Shown: positions 55,331-64,000 of the stretch, one piece after another | Position numbering within the stretch: the first letter of the stretch is position 1 | How the letters are laid out: each line of letters begins with the position of its first letter | NCBI GenBank assembly: GCA_025200525.1 | Contig: CM045770.1 | Coordinates: 135,126,200-135,190,199 of the forward strand | Length of the DNA stretch: 64,000 nt | DNA from: Camellia lanceoleosa | Taxonomy: Eukaryota; Streptophyta; Magnoliopsida; Ericales; Theaceae | Direction of reading: 5' to 3' | Notes under the pieces: model-generated | What the model was told of the DNA's origin: nothing | Seen by the model: the letters and a program-made list of their open reading frames with translations, nothing else | Database searches by the model: none | Translations under genes and position numbers: made by a program

Positions 55331-56590
55331 TTCTCACATCAATATATTTCTTATTTTTTGATTGAAAAAATGATAATTAAATTATTTTTTTATTCTTATA
55401 TTTTATTTGTCAAAACATTATTTTGTATCAAAATTAACTAAATTAATTACATAATTGCTAAAAAATAATTATCAATGGTAAGCAAATAGTTTTTGTACGA
55501 GCACGAAATATGTCTTCTCGTATAATCCTGTATATCAAGCTTGCACTCCTCCAAACGTCGTCGTCCAATGACCTGAAAATACAAACGTAAGCCTGCCGAC
55601 AAGTGTGTATTAAAAACCCCTCCAATGCCTAAATCAAGAAGTAGACAATAGACAAAAAGCTCTATGTAATCGAGAGTAAGAATTACAATACCTAGAAATA
55701 AGTTTTGTCATGAACTTTTATAGATTCCACACGGCACAATCTGAGTAGGACTCTGACTCTTCTCTAGTAGAAATCACATTCTTAAAAAATAGTGCTTATC
55801 CTTGGAATACCCTACTCACTACAAGCCAAGTGAGATGGCCAAACACCTTACTTGACTAACCATGCCTAACCGAGCTACTCGGTTCTACTACCCCTTTGCC
55901 CGAGCTATGCAACCCCGGTTCGCCGTGAGCTACCTTGCTGAGCTGCCCTTTGATCAGCCTTTCTCATTTAACTAGGATTCCACTCCGGTCTATTCCCTGA
56001 TTGTACACAGCTGGTTCCAAGCCCATTGACCGGCCTAGCAACCGTTCAGCCTAAGACCAAGCTATCTAAGCTCTTATCTTGGCCTATCACGTGGCCCAAC
56101 ATCCAAAAATGATTCCACTTGACTCGCCCCAATTTGTCTACGCAAATCACTCTCTCAGTTTTGTTTTATTTGTTAACTCATTTTTAATTTTTAAAATAAT
56201 TAGTATAAGAGAAAATTTGGAAATCTATTAAATAAAATAGTGATATTATTAAAAATTAATAGTCTTCTAGTGGAGTAGGACAAAATATTTTACAAATTAA
56301 AATTAAAAATGACGAATATAATTCTGTCAAAACTATTAATAGTAGACAAGTCATAGCATTGCTCTCTATTAGGCATCTTGTGATGACCTCGACCTCCATA
56401 CTATTAGTCGGTCATGACGCTAAAGCTACAAGGGCAGGTTTGAGTTGTGACACATCCTCTATTACTTGTTCAAGCTTTAAGTGACATAGGTTAGTATTGG
56501 TCATGTCTCTTTCTCGCAATCAGTATTTGAGCAAATATCTCATTTTCTCACGTCATTATTATTGTTATAAGGGTCAGACTTACCTTCAAT
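55331..56590. other. Unidentified block; GC-richer part at 55480-56160
   Basis: 55480-56160 is less AT-rich than its surroundings and has a decayed-LTR texture (actctgactcttctctag, gagctactcggttctac, ccggttcgccgtgagc). No ORF, partner copy or tRNA fold was found. The rest is AT-rich. Confidence 0.35.
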
Positions 56591-56627
56591 CTATTTTGTG
56601 AATTGGATAATGCTATTGGGTTCATGA

Positions 56628-56760
56628 GGTCTATCATAGGTCCTATTTTGATAATCTGAACTATTCAATATATAGAATTTGTTAAGCACTTTATTCTTGT
56701 AAAAAATTACATTGATTGGATATCGATAGCTACTTGATCGGATTAAATTTTTATCAATAA
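56628..56760. repeat. Single arm of the 47426 foldback family
   Basis: attcaatatatagaatttgt, cttgtaaaaaattacattga and ggatatcgatagctacttga correspond to the arms at 47426-47526 and 47577-47680. Confidence 0.65.
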
Positions 56761-57127
56761 TTTATTTTGAACATTTCAATCCGATCTCAAACTGGAAAGA
56801 AGCTTAACTCTTATTATAAAGAGTGTTAACCACAGTAATGAAATCAAGACACGTGAGATGGATCAAAATCGTCTAAATTTTAAAGTTCAAGCAATTTATG
56901 TGTTTTTAAGGATCCAAAATGGACTATGCATTGCGCCTTTTAAATGATGGATTTCTGACAAATTTTATCCTATTTGTTTTCACTATTTAATTGTGTTTTA
57001 ACTTTTGAAGCTTAATAATATTAGAATAGCAAATAGGACCTCCAACTATGTATGAGATGGCCCAGTGATAACCTCCAAAATTTAATACGGATCACAAATT
57101 TGACTCCTTCAACACCCATAATGTTTA

Positions 57128-57767
57128 TTAGGGTGAGAATTTCTGATATGATACGATAACATGACTCGAGCCATACACTAAGTTTGTAGGTTAGAGTTGA
57201 ACATCTTTCAATATGAACACATATACGACACGACTTGTGAATCCATATAATAAACAAATCGTGTTCGGGCTAAATCTGCAAAATCCGAAAATGACACGTT
57301 TAACCCATTTATTTTAGCATATAACCTGTTAACAGAAACGCGATCTGCAACCCGAAAATGACCTATTTACAAGCTGTGTAACTTTATATATATATATATA
57401 TATATAAGTCTATGTATGTAGATAGATATTTATATTAATTAATTGATATATAATATGACCTTTTTTGTTCTCTTGATTTTTTTTTTCTTTTCTTTTATTC
57501 CAAACAAGATTTTCCATGTTTGTTTATGTCACTCAAAGAGGTTTTTTGTTGGGTCAATCATGTTGTGTTGTGATAAATAAATAGATTTAAAAATTAATAG
57601 TGTCAATCGTGTCTCACACGGGTTGACATGATTATTAATAAGTCGTGTTAGTGTTTGCACATATGACATATTTATTAAACAGGTTGTGTTCATATTCATA
57701 ATTTTGATACACAAATCCGATATGACACAACCTAAACAGGATACGACACAACACGATATCCATCCTT
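57128..57767. mobile_element. hAT-like element, 640 bp, perfect 8-bp target duplication
   Basis: Starts ttagggtgagaa and ends atatccatcctt (inverted aaggatggatat). AATGTTTA is duplicated exactly at 57120-57127 and 57768-57775. The interior has acgacacgacttgtga and gacacaac motifs common to hAT MITEs. Contains a TA microsatellite near 57386-57408. No transposase. Confidence 0.75.
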
Positions 57768-57775
57768 AATGTTTA

Positions 57776-58925
57776 CACAAATTCACATCACATTCCAATT
57801 TGTGATGCAACCCCCTCAAAGGCCAAATTAGTAAGCACCTATACTTTTTTTGTTTTTTTATTTCATTTTAATAAATTCAAAAGTAAAGCTTTTTTTTTTT
57901 TCTCTCTCTCTTTTCTCAAATTTGGCAAAAAAAAAAACAAACAATGTTACATAACTCGAATTTGAGTTTGCCCAAATGGCCCAAGTTTTGACTTGCCAGT
58001 TGTTCAGCTGATCATCTAGACAGTCTTCTGGGTGGTCGACTAGCAACAAGATGACAGTCGCAGTCGATAATTGTGACAATCATAGTAGATAAGTGTTGCA
58101 CTGGTCATCCGGGTAATCGTTCGAGCGGTTAATCGGCATGCACAAATTCGAGCGATTCGAGCAAACTCAAATTTGAGCTATCAAACATTTTTGAAAAAAA
58201 AAACACTTAGCCACAGGACTCAACACATGTCCGAGACAAAACAAAACGACTTATGAATTTAATTAGCATTTGCACTAATTAAATATCATGTAACTTCATT
58301 TTAATAAATTCATAAGTAAAATTTGTGTTCTTTCTTTTCTTTTTCTTTTTCTTTTTCTTTTTTTTTTCCTTCTCAAAATTGGTGTTGATTGGCTTACTTT
58401 TTGAAAACTACTTTTTAAAATTTTTAATGCTTTTTTTGAGTCATATTTTAGTCAATTTTTTTCTTTTTAAACACATCTAATATAAATGTATTTAAAAACT
58501 AAATATTTATGAAAAATTAAAAAAAAAGTTTATCAAAGATAAAAATTAGATACGTCTAAAAGGTTTTTTTTTTGTTTTTTTTTTAACATTTCTTTTAAAA
58601 AATAATAAGGACAAATAAACACAAGAAAAAACATAAACTCAAGAGCAATTTTTGAGTTGAAAATCAAACAAGGTGATGAATTAAAATATATATATATATA
58701 TAAAATGTATGAAACCAAATACAGTACTGTGCTCCCTAGTCCTTTTAGTAATCTTGAAAAATAAATCAAAAAAAATTTCCGGAATTTATAATTAAAAGAT
58801 TTATTCATAATGCAATTTCACGATAACAATTTTAAATATACACCATTAATTACAAATTTTGGATTTTTTTTGGTTTATTATCTGGGTTCTTAAATTTATT
58901 TCCCATTTCACCAAAAAAGAAAAAA
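57776..58925. other. AT-rich DNA, no gene seen
   Basis: Contains homopolymer T runs (57889-57901), CTTTTT repeats (58331-58370) and a TA run near 58687. The minus ORFs 57858-58079 and 58533-58808 have no domain. Confidence 0.5.
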
Positions 58926-58929
58926 AAAA

Positions 58930-59285
58930 AGCTATATTACACTGATCACTCTTAAAATTTGAAAAAAAAAAAATATATAGTAAGTCTTACAAATTTGAAA
59001 TAATTACATTGACCTTTCTTGAGATTTGAAAAAAATATAACAAACTCTACAGTTTTGATATAATTATACTGACCTCTTTTTTAGTCAGGTTAAAAAAATA
59101 ATTTTTAATGATGTTTTAAATAACAATTCAGTTAATTTCATTGTTGCATAAGAGAGTAGTTATAAATTTTATTTTTTTCTATTAAATAAAAAATTCTGAC
59201 AATATATCTATAATTTTTTAAATTATAAAAAATAATTTATATTTTAAACAAATTTTAAGAAGTATATTTATAATTTATTCTAATA
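58930..59285. repeat. Decayed copy of the 47783 MITE family
   Basis: Left part has tatattacactgatcactct and attacattgacctttcttga; right part ends taagaagtatatttataatttatt, as at 48180-48196. Internal text (ttatttttttctattaaata) also agrees. Confidence 0.55.
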
Positions 59286-59329
59286 ATAATAAGTAAATAA
59301 ATAAATAAGTAAATAAAATAAAAGAGTTA

Positions 59330-59460
59330 GTGTAGGGGGCATTCTTGTAAATTAGGTGAACGCGTCGACCCCTCATAGCCGGCAAAAAATCTGCGGGCTT
59401 CCTATCTATTCCAACGCGGCCACTTGTGCCACGTGCGCGTCAAAGGATATGTCCCATTTG
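59330..59460. other. Short GC-rich island
   Basis: Contains gtgaacgcgtcgacccctca, caacgcggcc and gccacgtgcgcg (G-box-like CCACGTGC). No ORF. A possible promoter remnant in AT-rich DNA. Confidence 0.35.
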
Positions 59461-59664
59461 ACTTTGCACTTTTAAAGTCCAATATCAATAATACATTGGA
59501 ATTGGATAATGGAGGTGATTGGTGTGACTTTTATGAGTCAATTTATAAATTTTAATTTTTAAAAAATTATTTTAAATTATTTGATTAAATTTATTTTAAA
59601 TAATTTTTAATTGTAATAAAATTTTAAAAAATTGATTTTTAGAAATTATTTACTCCTACTTTTA

Positions 59665-59863
59665 GGTCTCGTTTGGCAAGTTAACATTTTAGTCAAAAAG
59701 TCAAAAAATTATTTAAAAAGTCAAAAATTTCATTTTCTCTCTACTTTTTGCATATATTTTCATAAAATATCAAAAAATCACTCCAAACATATTAATTTTT
59801 TTATGTCATATTTTAGTCAAAAATTCAAAAAATTACTAAAATAGCTTATTCTCAAACGAGACC
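59665..59863. mobile_element. Tourist-like MITE, 199 bp
   Basis: Inverted ends GGTCTCGTTTG / CAAACGAGACC, TTA duplicated at 59662-59664 and 59864-59866. TTA is the PIF/Harbinger target type. The interior is rich in aaaagtcaaaaa. Confidence 0.85.
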
Positions 59864-59866
59864 TTA

Positions 59867-60482
59867 ATTATCAGTTTTTGATTACCACAACTGATTTACA
59901 ATTATATCTTTAGAATTTTTTTTTTTGTGAAAATATAAAAAGACTTAAATGGATTGCGGACTAATTTTTTTTTTTTTTTTTTCAATGAAAGATGTGGATT
60001 AGTAATTAATAATAAAAAGTAAAATTTAATTTAATTTATCATTAACATAGGTAAAAAGGACCTTTACATATTAAAAATTATTTAATAGTTTATTTTTGCA
60101 AATACTACCCAACAAGTTAAATCTGCAATCTAATAACTGCATCAAATATATTAACAATTTTGAATTAAAATCAGAATTTATAATCTGCCACTTAAGAGAT
60201 ATATATAGTTTAAACTATGGTTGGGTCAAACACAGGTACATACGTACAGCTCCATTTGAATTGAATAAAATACAGGGAGAATTGGTAAATCTACACTCAC
60301 CCATTTAAGGTTGTGGGTAGTTTATTGATTTAGGTAGAAATTTAATATAAAAATAAATAAATAACATGTATCAAATGAAAATATATATATATATATATAT
60401 ATATTTTATCTTGTTAAATTTTTATTCAAATTTATAAACCAAACATAACATAAAAGTCTGAATTTGTTAAAGTTAAATATCT
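59867..60482. other. AT-rich spacer, no gene seen
   Basis: Has a TA run at 60383-60403. The ORF 60096-60308 is unrecognised. Confidence 0.5.
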
Positions 60483-61176
60483 TGTTGGGTATACCTTCTT
60501 ATTGGACTGTGAGACTCAATTGGTTTTAGAAAAAGAATTTAATTTGGTTTAATATTAATTATAATATATTTTTATATATTATATTTAATTTGTGGAGACC
60601 CAATTTAATTTATAAACAACTAAGGTTTTGATAAAAAAAATCCTAAATTCACAGTAGAGGATTTGTATTGTTTTTCCCAAAGCAAAGTGCAGCCGTTTTC
60701 TTAGTGAGATGGTGCTTCGGCAAAATCATTGAAGTAAAGCAGCAGTGGCCTAATTAATTGGTTTTTCCCCCGAAGTGGAGTAAAGTAGCAGCAAATTGAT
60801 TTCGGTGATATAAGGTTTGGTGCATCTTTGTTTGGGTGGTTTGGTGGTGTTGATTTGGGTTGTTATTTTTGGGTCTTCTACAACTCTGATTTTAAAGATT
60901 TTGGTTCATCTATTTGATGAGGTCTTTCCTCTTGTTTATTTGTGATTATTTAGAATTCACCTAAGGGTGGTTTGTGAGACCATTCGTGTCTCGTTTGTAA
61001 TCGTTTGGAAACTTATTTGGTTGATAGTGGAATCGAATTTCGATCCCGTGGACGTACTTCACATAGAGGGAACCACGTAAAAATTCTTGTGTTGCTTTTG
61101 ATTTAATTTTTCCGCATTAATTTTTATTCCCATTGATTGATTTACTTGTGGGGAATTACATCGATTTTCCCTAACA
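60483..61176 (+). repeat. 5' LTR of Tnt1-like copia (694 bp)
   Basis: TGTTGGGTATAC start and TTTCCCTAACA end with the short inverted TGTT/AACA, two bases before the PBS. The partner LTR is outside the window. Confidence 0.8.
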
Positions 61177-61178
61177 AC

Positions 61179-61190
61179 TGGTATCAGAGC
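61179..61190 (+). other. Copia primer binding site
   Basis: TGGTATCAGAGC, complementary to initiator tRNA-Met. Confidence 0.93.
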
Positions 61191-61223
61191 TTACGGTTTA
61201 TTGGGGTTTATTTGTGTAAATCA

Positions 61224-61985
61224 ATGGAGGGGAATGTGGGTCGTATGTCTAGTTTCAATGGAAGTAATTGGGTAACTTAGAAAACTAAAATGAAAAACCT
61301 ATTATTTTGTGAAGACTTGTATGGACCTATTGAGGGTGATAGTGGCAAACCTGATGATATGAAAGATGATGAATAGAAGAGGTTAAATCGAAAAGCTGTT
61401 GGTGTTATCTGTCAATGGATTGATGACAGTGTGTTTCATCATGTTGCTACTAAAACTTCGGCACATGATTTATGAAAAAAATTAGAGTCTTTATGATAGA
61501 AAATCAGCCATAAATAAAGCCTTTCTGTTTCGTAAATTGGTTAATTTAAAGTATAAAGAAAGCAGCCCTATTCCAGAACATCTGAATGAAATAAAAAGTA
61601 TCGTTAACCAACTTGCTTCTATAAAAATTATTTTTGATGATGAGTTGCAGGCTTTGATGCTACTTAGTTCCTTACCCGAAAGTTGTGAGACTTTAGTTGT
61701 GATAGTTAGTAATTCGGCACCCGATAGAGTTGTCACAATGGGCCAAATCACTAGTAGCTTATTGAATGAAGAAACTAGAAGAAAATCAGCCGGTTCCTCT
61801 CATTCGGAAGCATTTGTTGTTAGAAGCCGAAGCAAAACAAGGGGGAGGAGTAAGACTCCTCATGGTCGTGATCAAAGCCGTGACAAATCAAAAGATGGTT
61901 CTTTTTAAAAGAAAGACATTGAGTGTTATTATTGCCATGAGAAAGGGCACATGAAGCGGGAATGCCGAAAGCTCAAGAACAAGGA
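61224..61985 (+). pseudogene. Copia gag with stops
   Basis: ATG at 61224 gives MEGNVGRMSSFNGSNW..., interrupted in frame by TAG 61278, TAG 61374 and TGA 61473. A frameshift near 61490 follows. It then continues as 61537-61908 (NEIKSIVNQLASIKIIFDDE, LMLLSSLPESCETLV) to a TAA at 61906. In the same frame lies the CCHC zinc knuckle CYYCHEKGHMKREC at 61924-61965. Gag packages element RNA. The family is clear (UBN2-type copia gag); this copy cannot make it. Confidence 0.88.
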
Positions 61986-62619
61986 GAAAAGGCGTGACAA
62001 AAGTGTGGATAAGAAACAAGAAGACACAACGGCAGTTACTACCGATGATCTCATGGTCATTTGTGAAGATGATTGTATCAATTTTGTGGGCCAAGAGAGT
62101 CATTGGCTGATTAATTCTGGTGCTTCTTTTCATGTGACTTCTCGAGTTGATTTCTTTACTACCTACACTACAGGAGATTATGGTTCTGTTCGAATGGGTA
62201 ATGAAGGTTTGTCCAAGATTATCGGCATGAGTGATGTTTGCTTGGAAACAAATTTGGGCTGCAAATTGTTACTTAAAGATGTGAGGTATGTTCCCGACAT
62301 TCGCCTTAATTTGATCTCTACTGGGAAGCTAGATGATGAAGGCTTCAACAACAAATTTGGTGATGGAATATGGAAGCTTACAAAGGGTTCTTTGGTGGTG
62401 GCTAAGTGCAAGAAGACTCATACACTTTATTCGATGCAAGGAAAAATTTGTAAAGGTGTTGTCAATACACTTGAAGATGATACTTCTACTGAATTGAGGC
62501 ACAGGCGACTTGGGCACATGAGTGAAAAGGGGCTACAAGTTTTGTTCAAGAAAGAGCTTCTACCCGGTTTGAAAGGTACACATCTTAAAACTTGTGTTCA
62601 TTGTTTGGCGGGTAAATAA
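61951..62619 (+). CDS. Copia protease and integrase zinc region (Pol, broken)
   Basis: A 222-codon piece of the Gag-Pol frame, not an independent gene; the ATG is internal. Protease active site reads WLINSGASFHVTS, with Asn where the catalytic Asp belongs, so it should be inactive. LKDVRYVPDIRLNLIS follows, then the integrase zinc finger (RHRRLGHMSEKGLQ with CVHCLAGK). A TAA at 62617-62619 ends the piece, and the same frame resumes immediately with the integrase core. Confidence 0.88.
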   Translation: MKRECRKLKNKEKRRDKSVDKKQEDTTAVTTDDLMVICEDDCINFVGQESHWLINSGASFHVTSRVDFFTTYTTGDYGSVRMGNEGLSKIIGMSDVCLETNLGCKLLLKDVRYVPDIRLNLISTGKLDDEGFNNKFGDGIWKLTKGSLVVAKCKKTHTLYSMQGKICKGVVNTLEDDTSTELRHRRLGHMSEKGLQVLFKKELLPGLKGTHLKTCVHCLAGK

Positions 62620-64000
62620 CATAGAGTTTCTTTTCATAAAAATGTTGCTTCTAGAAAAGAAAATGTTTTGGAGTTGATTCATTTGGATGTTTGTGGTCCT
62701 TTAAATGTTAGAACATATAGTGGTGCACTTTATTTTGTAACTTTCATTGATGATTATTCAAGGAAAGTTTGGGCTTTTCTACTAAAAACTAAAGATCAAG
62801 TTCTAGAAGTATTTAAGCATTTTCACGCCATGATTGAAAGAGAAACAGGACAAAAATTGAAGTGCATCCGATCAGACAATGGTGGTGAATACATTGGGCC
62901 ATTTGATGAGTATTGTCGCAGCCAAGGTATTCGGCACCAAAAGACAGTTAAGAAGACTCCTCAACAAAATGGCGTTGCCGAGAGGATGAACCGCACCATT
63001 GTAGAAAGAACAAGGTGTTTGCTTTCACAAACTAAATTGCCAAGATCCTTTTGGGGTGAGGCAATGAGTACAGCGGTTGACGTGATCAATTTGTCTCCTT
63101 GCTATCCTTTGAATGGTGACGTTCCTGAAAGAGTTTGGACTGGCAAAGATGTGTCTTATGAACACTTAAGAGTGTTTGGTTGCCGAGCTTTTTTTCACAT
63201 TCCAAAGGATGAGAGGTCCAAGCTTGATAGTAAGTCAAGACAATGTATTTTTCTTGGCTATAGGCGTGATGAATTCGGGTATAGATTATGGGATCCGGTC
63301 GACAAGAAAGTCATTCGAAGCCGTGATGTTGTGTTTCTTAAAGACCAAACAATTGAAGACTTTGGTAAAGGTGATCAACCGGAGCCAAAAACTAGTGATC
63401 TCATTGACATGGATCCATCTCCTTCATCTTCAATTGATGATGAAAATGGGGGAGATGTGCAGCCACCTATTGAAGATATAGAGGATGATGCTAATCCTAA
63501 TGAAGTTGAGCCAGAAATTGAGGAAGAGCATCCAACTCAAGAACTGCCACCACAACTTGAGTTGAGGAAATCTACAAGGGACCGACAACCTTCAAGAAAG
63601 TATCCTCCCAATGAGTTTGTGTTGATTTCTGATCAAGGGAAGCCGGAGAGCTACCAAGAAGTAATTGAGCATGCAAAGAAAGGTGATTGGAAAAAGGCCA
63701 TGGAAAAGGAGATGAACTCCTTGCTTGAAAATCACACCTATGACTTAGTGAAGTTGCCTAAGGGGAGGAAAATTCTGAAAAATAAGTGGGTTTTCAAATT
63801 GAAGAATGATGGCAAGAATCTGAGGTACAAGGCACGTCTTGTTGTGAAAGGCTTTGGGAAAAAGAACGGTATTGACTTTGATGAAATTTTCTCGCCAGTT
63901 GTGAAGATGTCTTCTATTCGAGTTGTACTTGGCATGGCTGCAAGTATGAACCTTGAAGTTGAGCAACTTGATGTGAAGACCGCATTTCTTCATGGTGATC
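62620..64000 (+). CDS. Copia integrase core and start of reverse transcriptase (open to window edge)
   Basis: An uninterrupted frame of about 460 codons in phase with 61951-62619. Integrase core with LIHLDVCGPL, CIRSDNGGEY and NGVAERMNRT (all three DDE residues), then HLRVFGCRAFFHIP and an acidic Pro-rich linker. The RT start follows: WKKAMEKEMNSL, NKWVFKLK, YKARLVVKGF, FSPVVKMSSIR and LDVKTAFLHGD, whose D is the first RT catalytic Asp. It inserts and copies the element. No ATG is needed, being part of a polyprotein. Truncated only by the window. Confidence 0.93.

Larger units (their letters stand above)
60483..64000 (+). mobile_element. Ty1/copia element (Tnt1-like), 5' part, runs off window
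   Basis: 5' LTR 60483-61176, PBS 61179-61190, gag, protease, integrase and the start of RT in one order, cut by the window edge at 64000. Stops and one frameshift affect gag, an Asn replaces the protease Asp, and one TAA interrupts the integrase region; downstream is open for over 1.3 kb. Confidence 0.9.

Noticed and set aside
55860..55960. tRNA-like words (ccggttcgccgtgagc)
   Set aside because: No cloverleaf could be folded around them and no anticodon arm was found.

Overview
This is a plant nuclear window, very probably from a eudicot. It is AT-rich, has plant-type GT/AG introns, and contains an ALG-2-like penta-EF-hand gene of the plant CML49/CML50 type. Plant transposon lineages (Tat and chromovirus Ty3, Tnt1-like copia, CACTA, MULE, hAT, Tourist-like MITEs, Helitrons) fill most of the rest. 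I cannot name the species. Only one convincing host gene is present; nearly all other long ORFs belong to mobile elements or are chance or low-complexity frames.

Layout. 1-9137: 3' part of a decayed chromovirus whose LTR (2192-3435 plus 9071-9137) is split by a Helitron (3436-9070, minus strand). That Helitron carries exons of a small membrane-protein gene, one of them tandemly amplified. 9185-16070: a second minus-strand Helitron, 47 bp beyond the LTR. 16387-17268: a short element with 13-bp inverted ends around a cluster of 14-bp palindromes. 18138-25806: a CACTA-type element with cargo exons, orphan CACTA ends and a regular 169-bp tandem array. 27131-28071: a TIR element with a perfect 8-bp target duplication. 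29389-40429: a complete, young Tat-lineage Ty3 retrotransposon with two 569-bp LTRs and a 5-bp duplication. It has gag, protease, RT, RNase H, a second RNase H and integrase on the plus strand, a 62-bp tandem array, and a three-exon antisense gene whose intron phases agree.

40783-46709 (minus): the CML49/50-like calcium-binding protein gene in four exons, with a TATA box upstream and a 4.5-kb first intron full of MITEs and repeats. The proline/glycine-rich first exon lacks two single bases; adding them makes the CDS exactly 272 codons. 47195-49320: MITEs and foldbacks. 49320-55330: two gap-free 1,269-bp copies of a MULE transposase remnant, separated by a CACTA end and an internally deleted minus-strand copia element. 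55331-60482: decayed DNA with hAT and Tourist-like MITEs. 60483-64000: 5' two-thirds of a Tnt1-like copia element running off the window.

The most unusual items are the spliced antisense gene of the Tat element, the 169-bp array inside the CACTA element, the Helitron that splits an LTR and carries amplified exons, and the duplication around the copia insertion. Nothing here looks like a wholly new biochemical system; the interest lies in transposon structure and its effect on one host gene.
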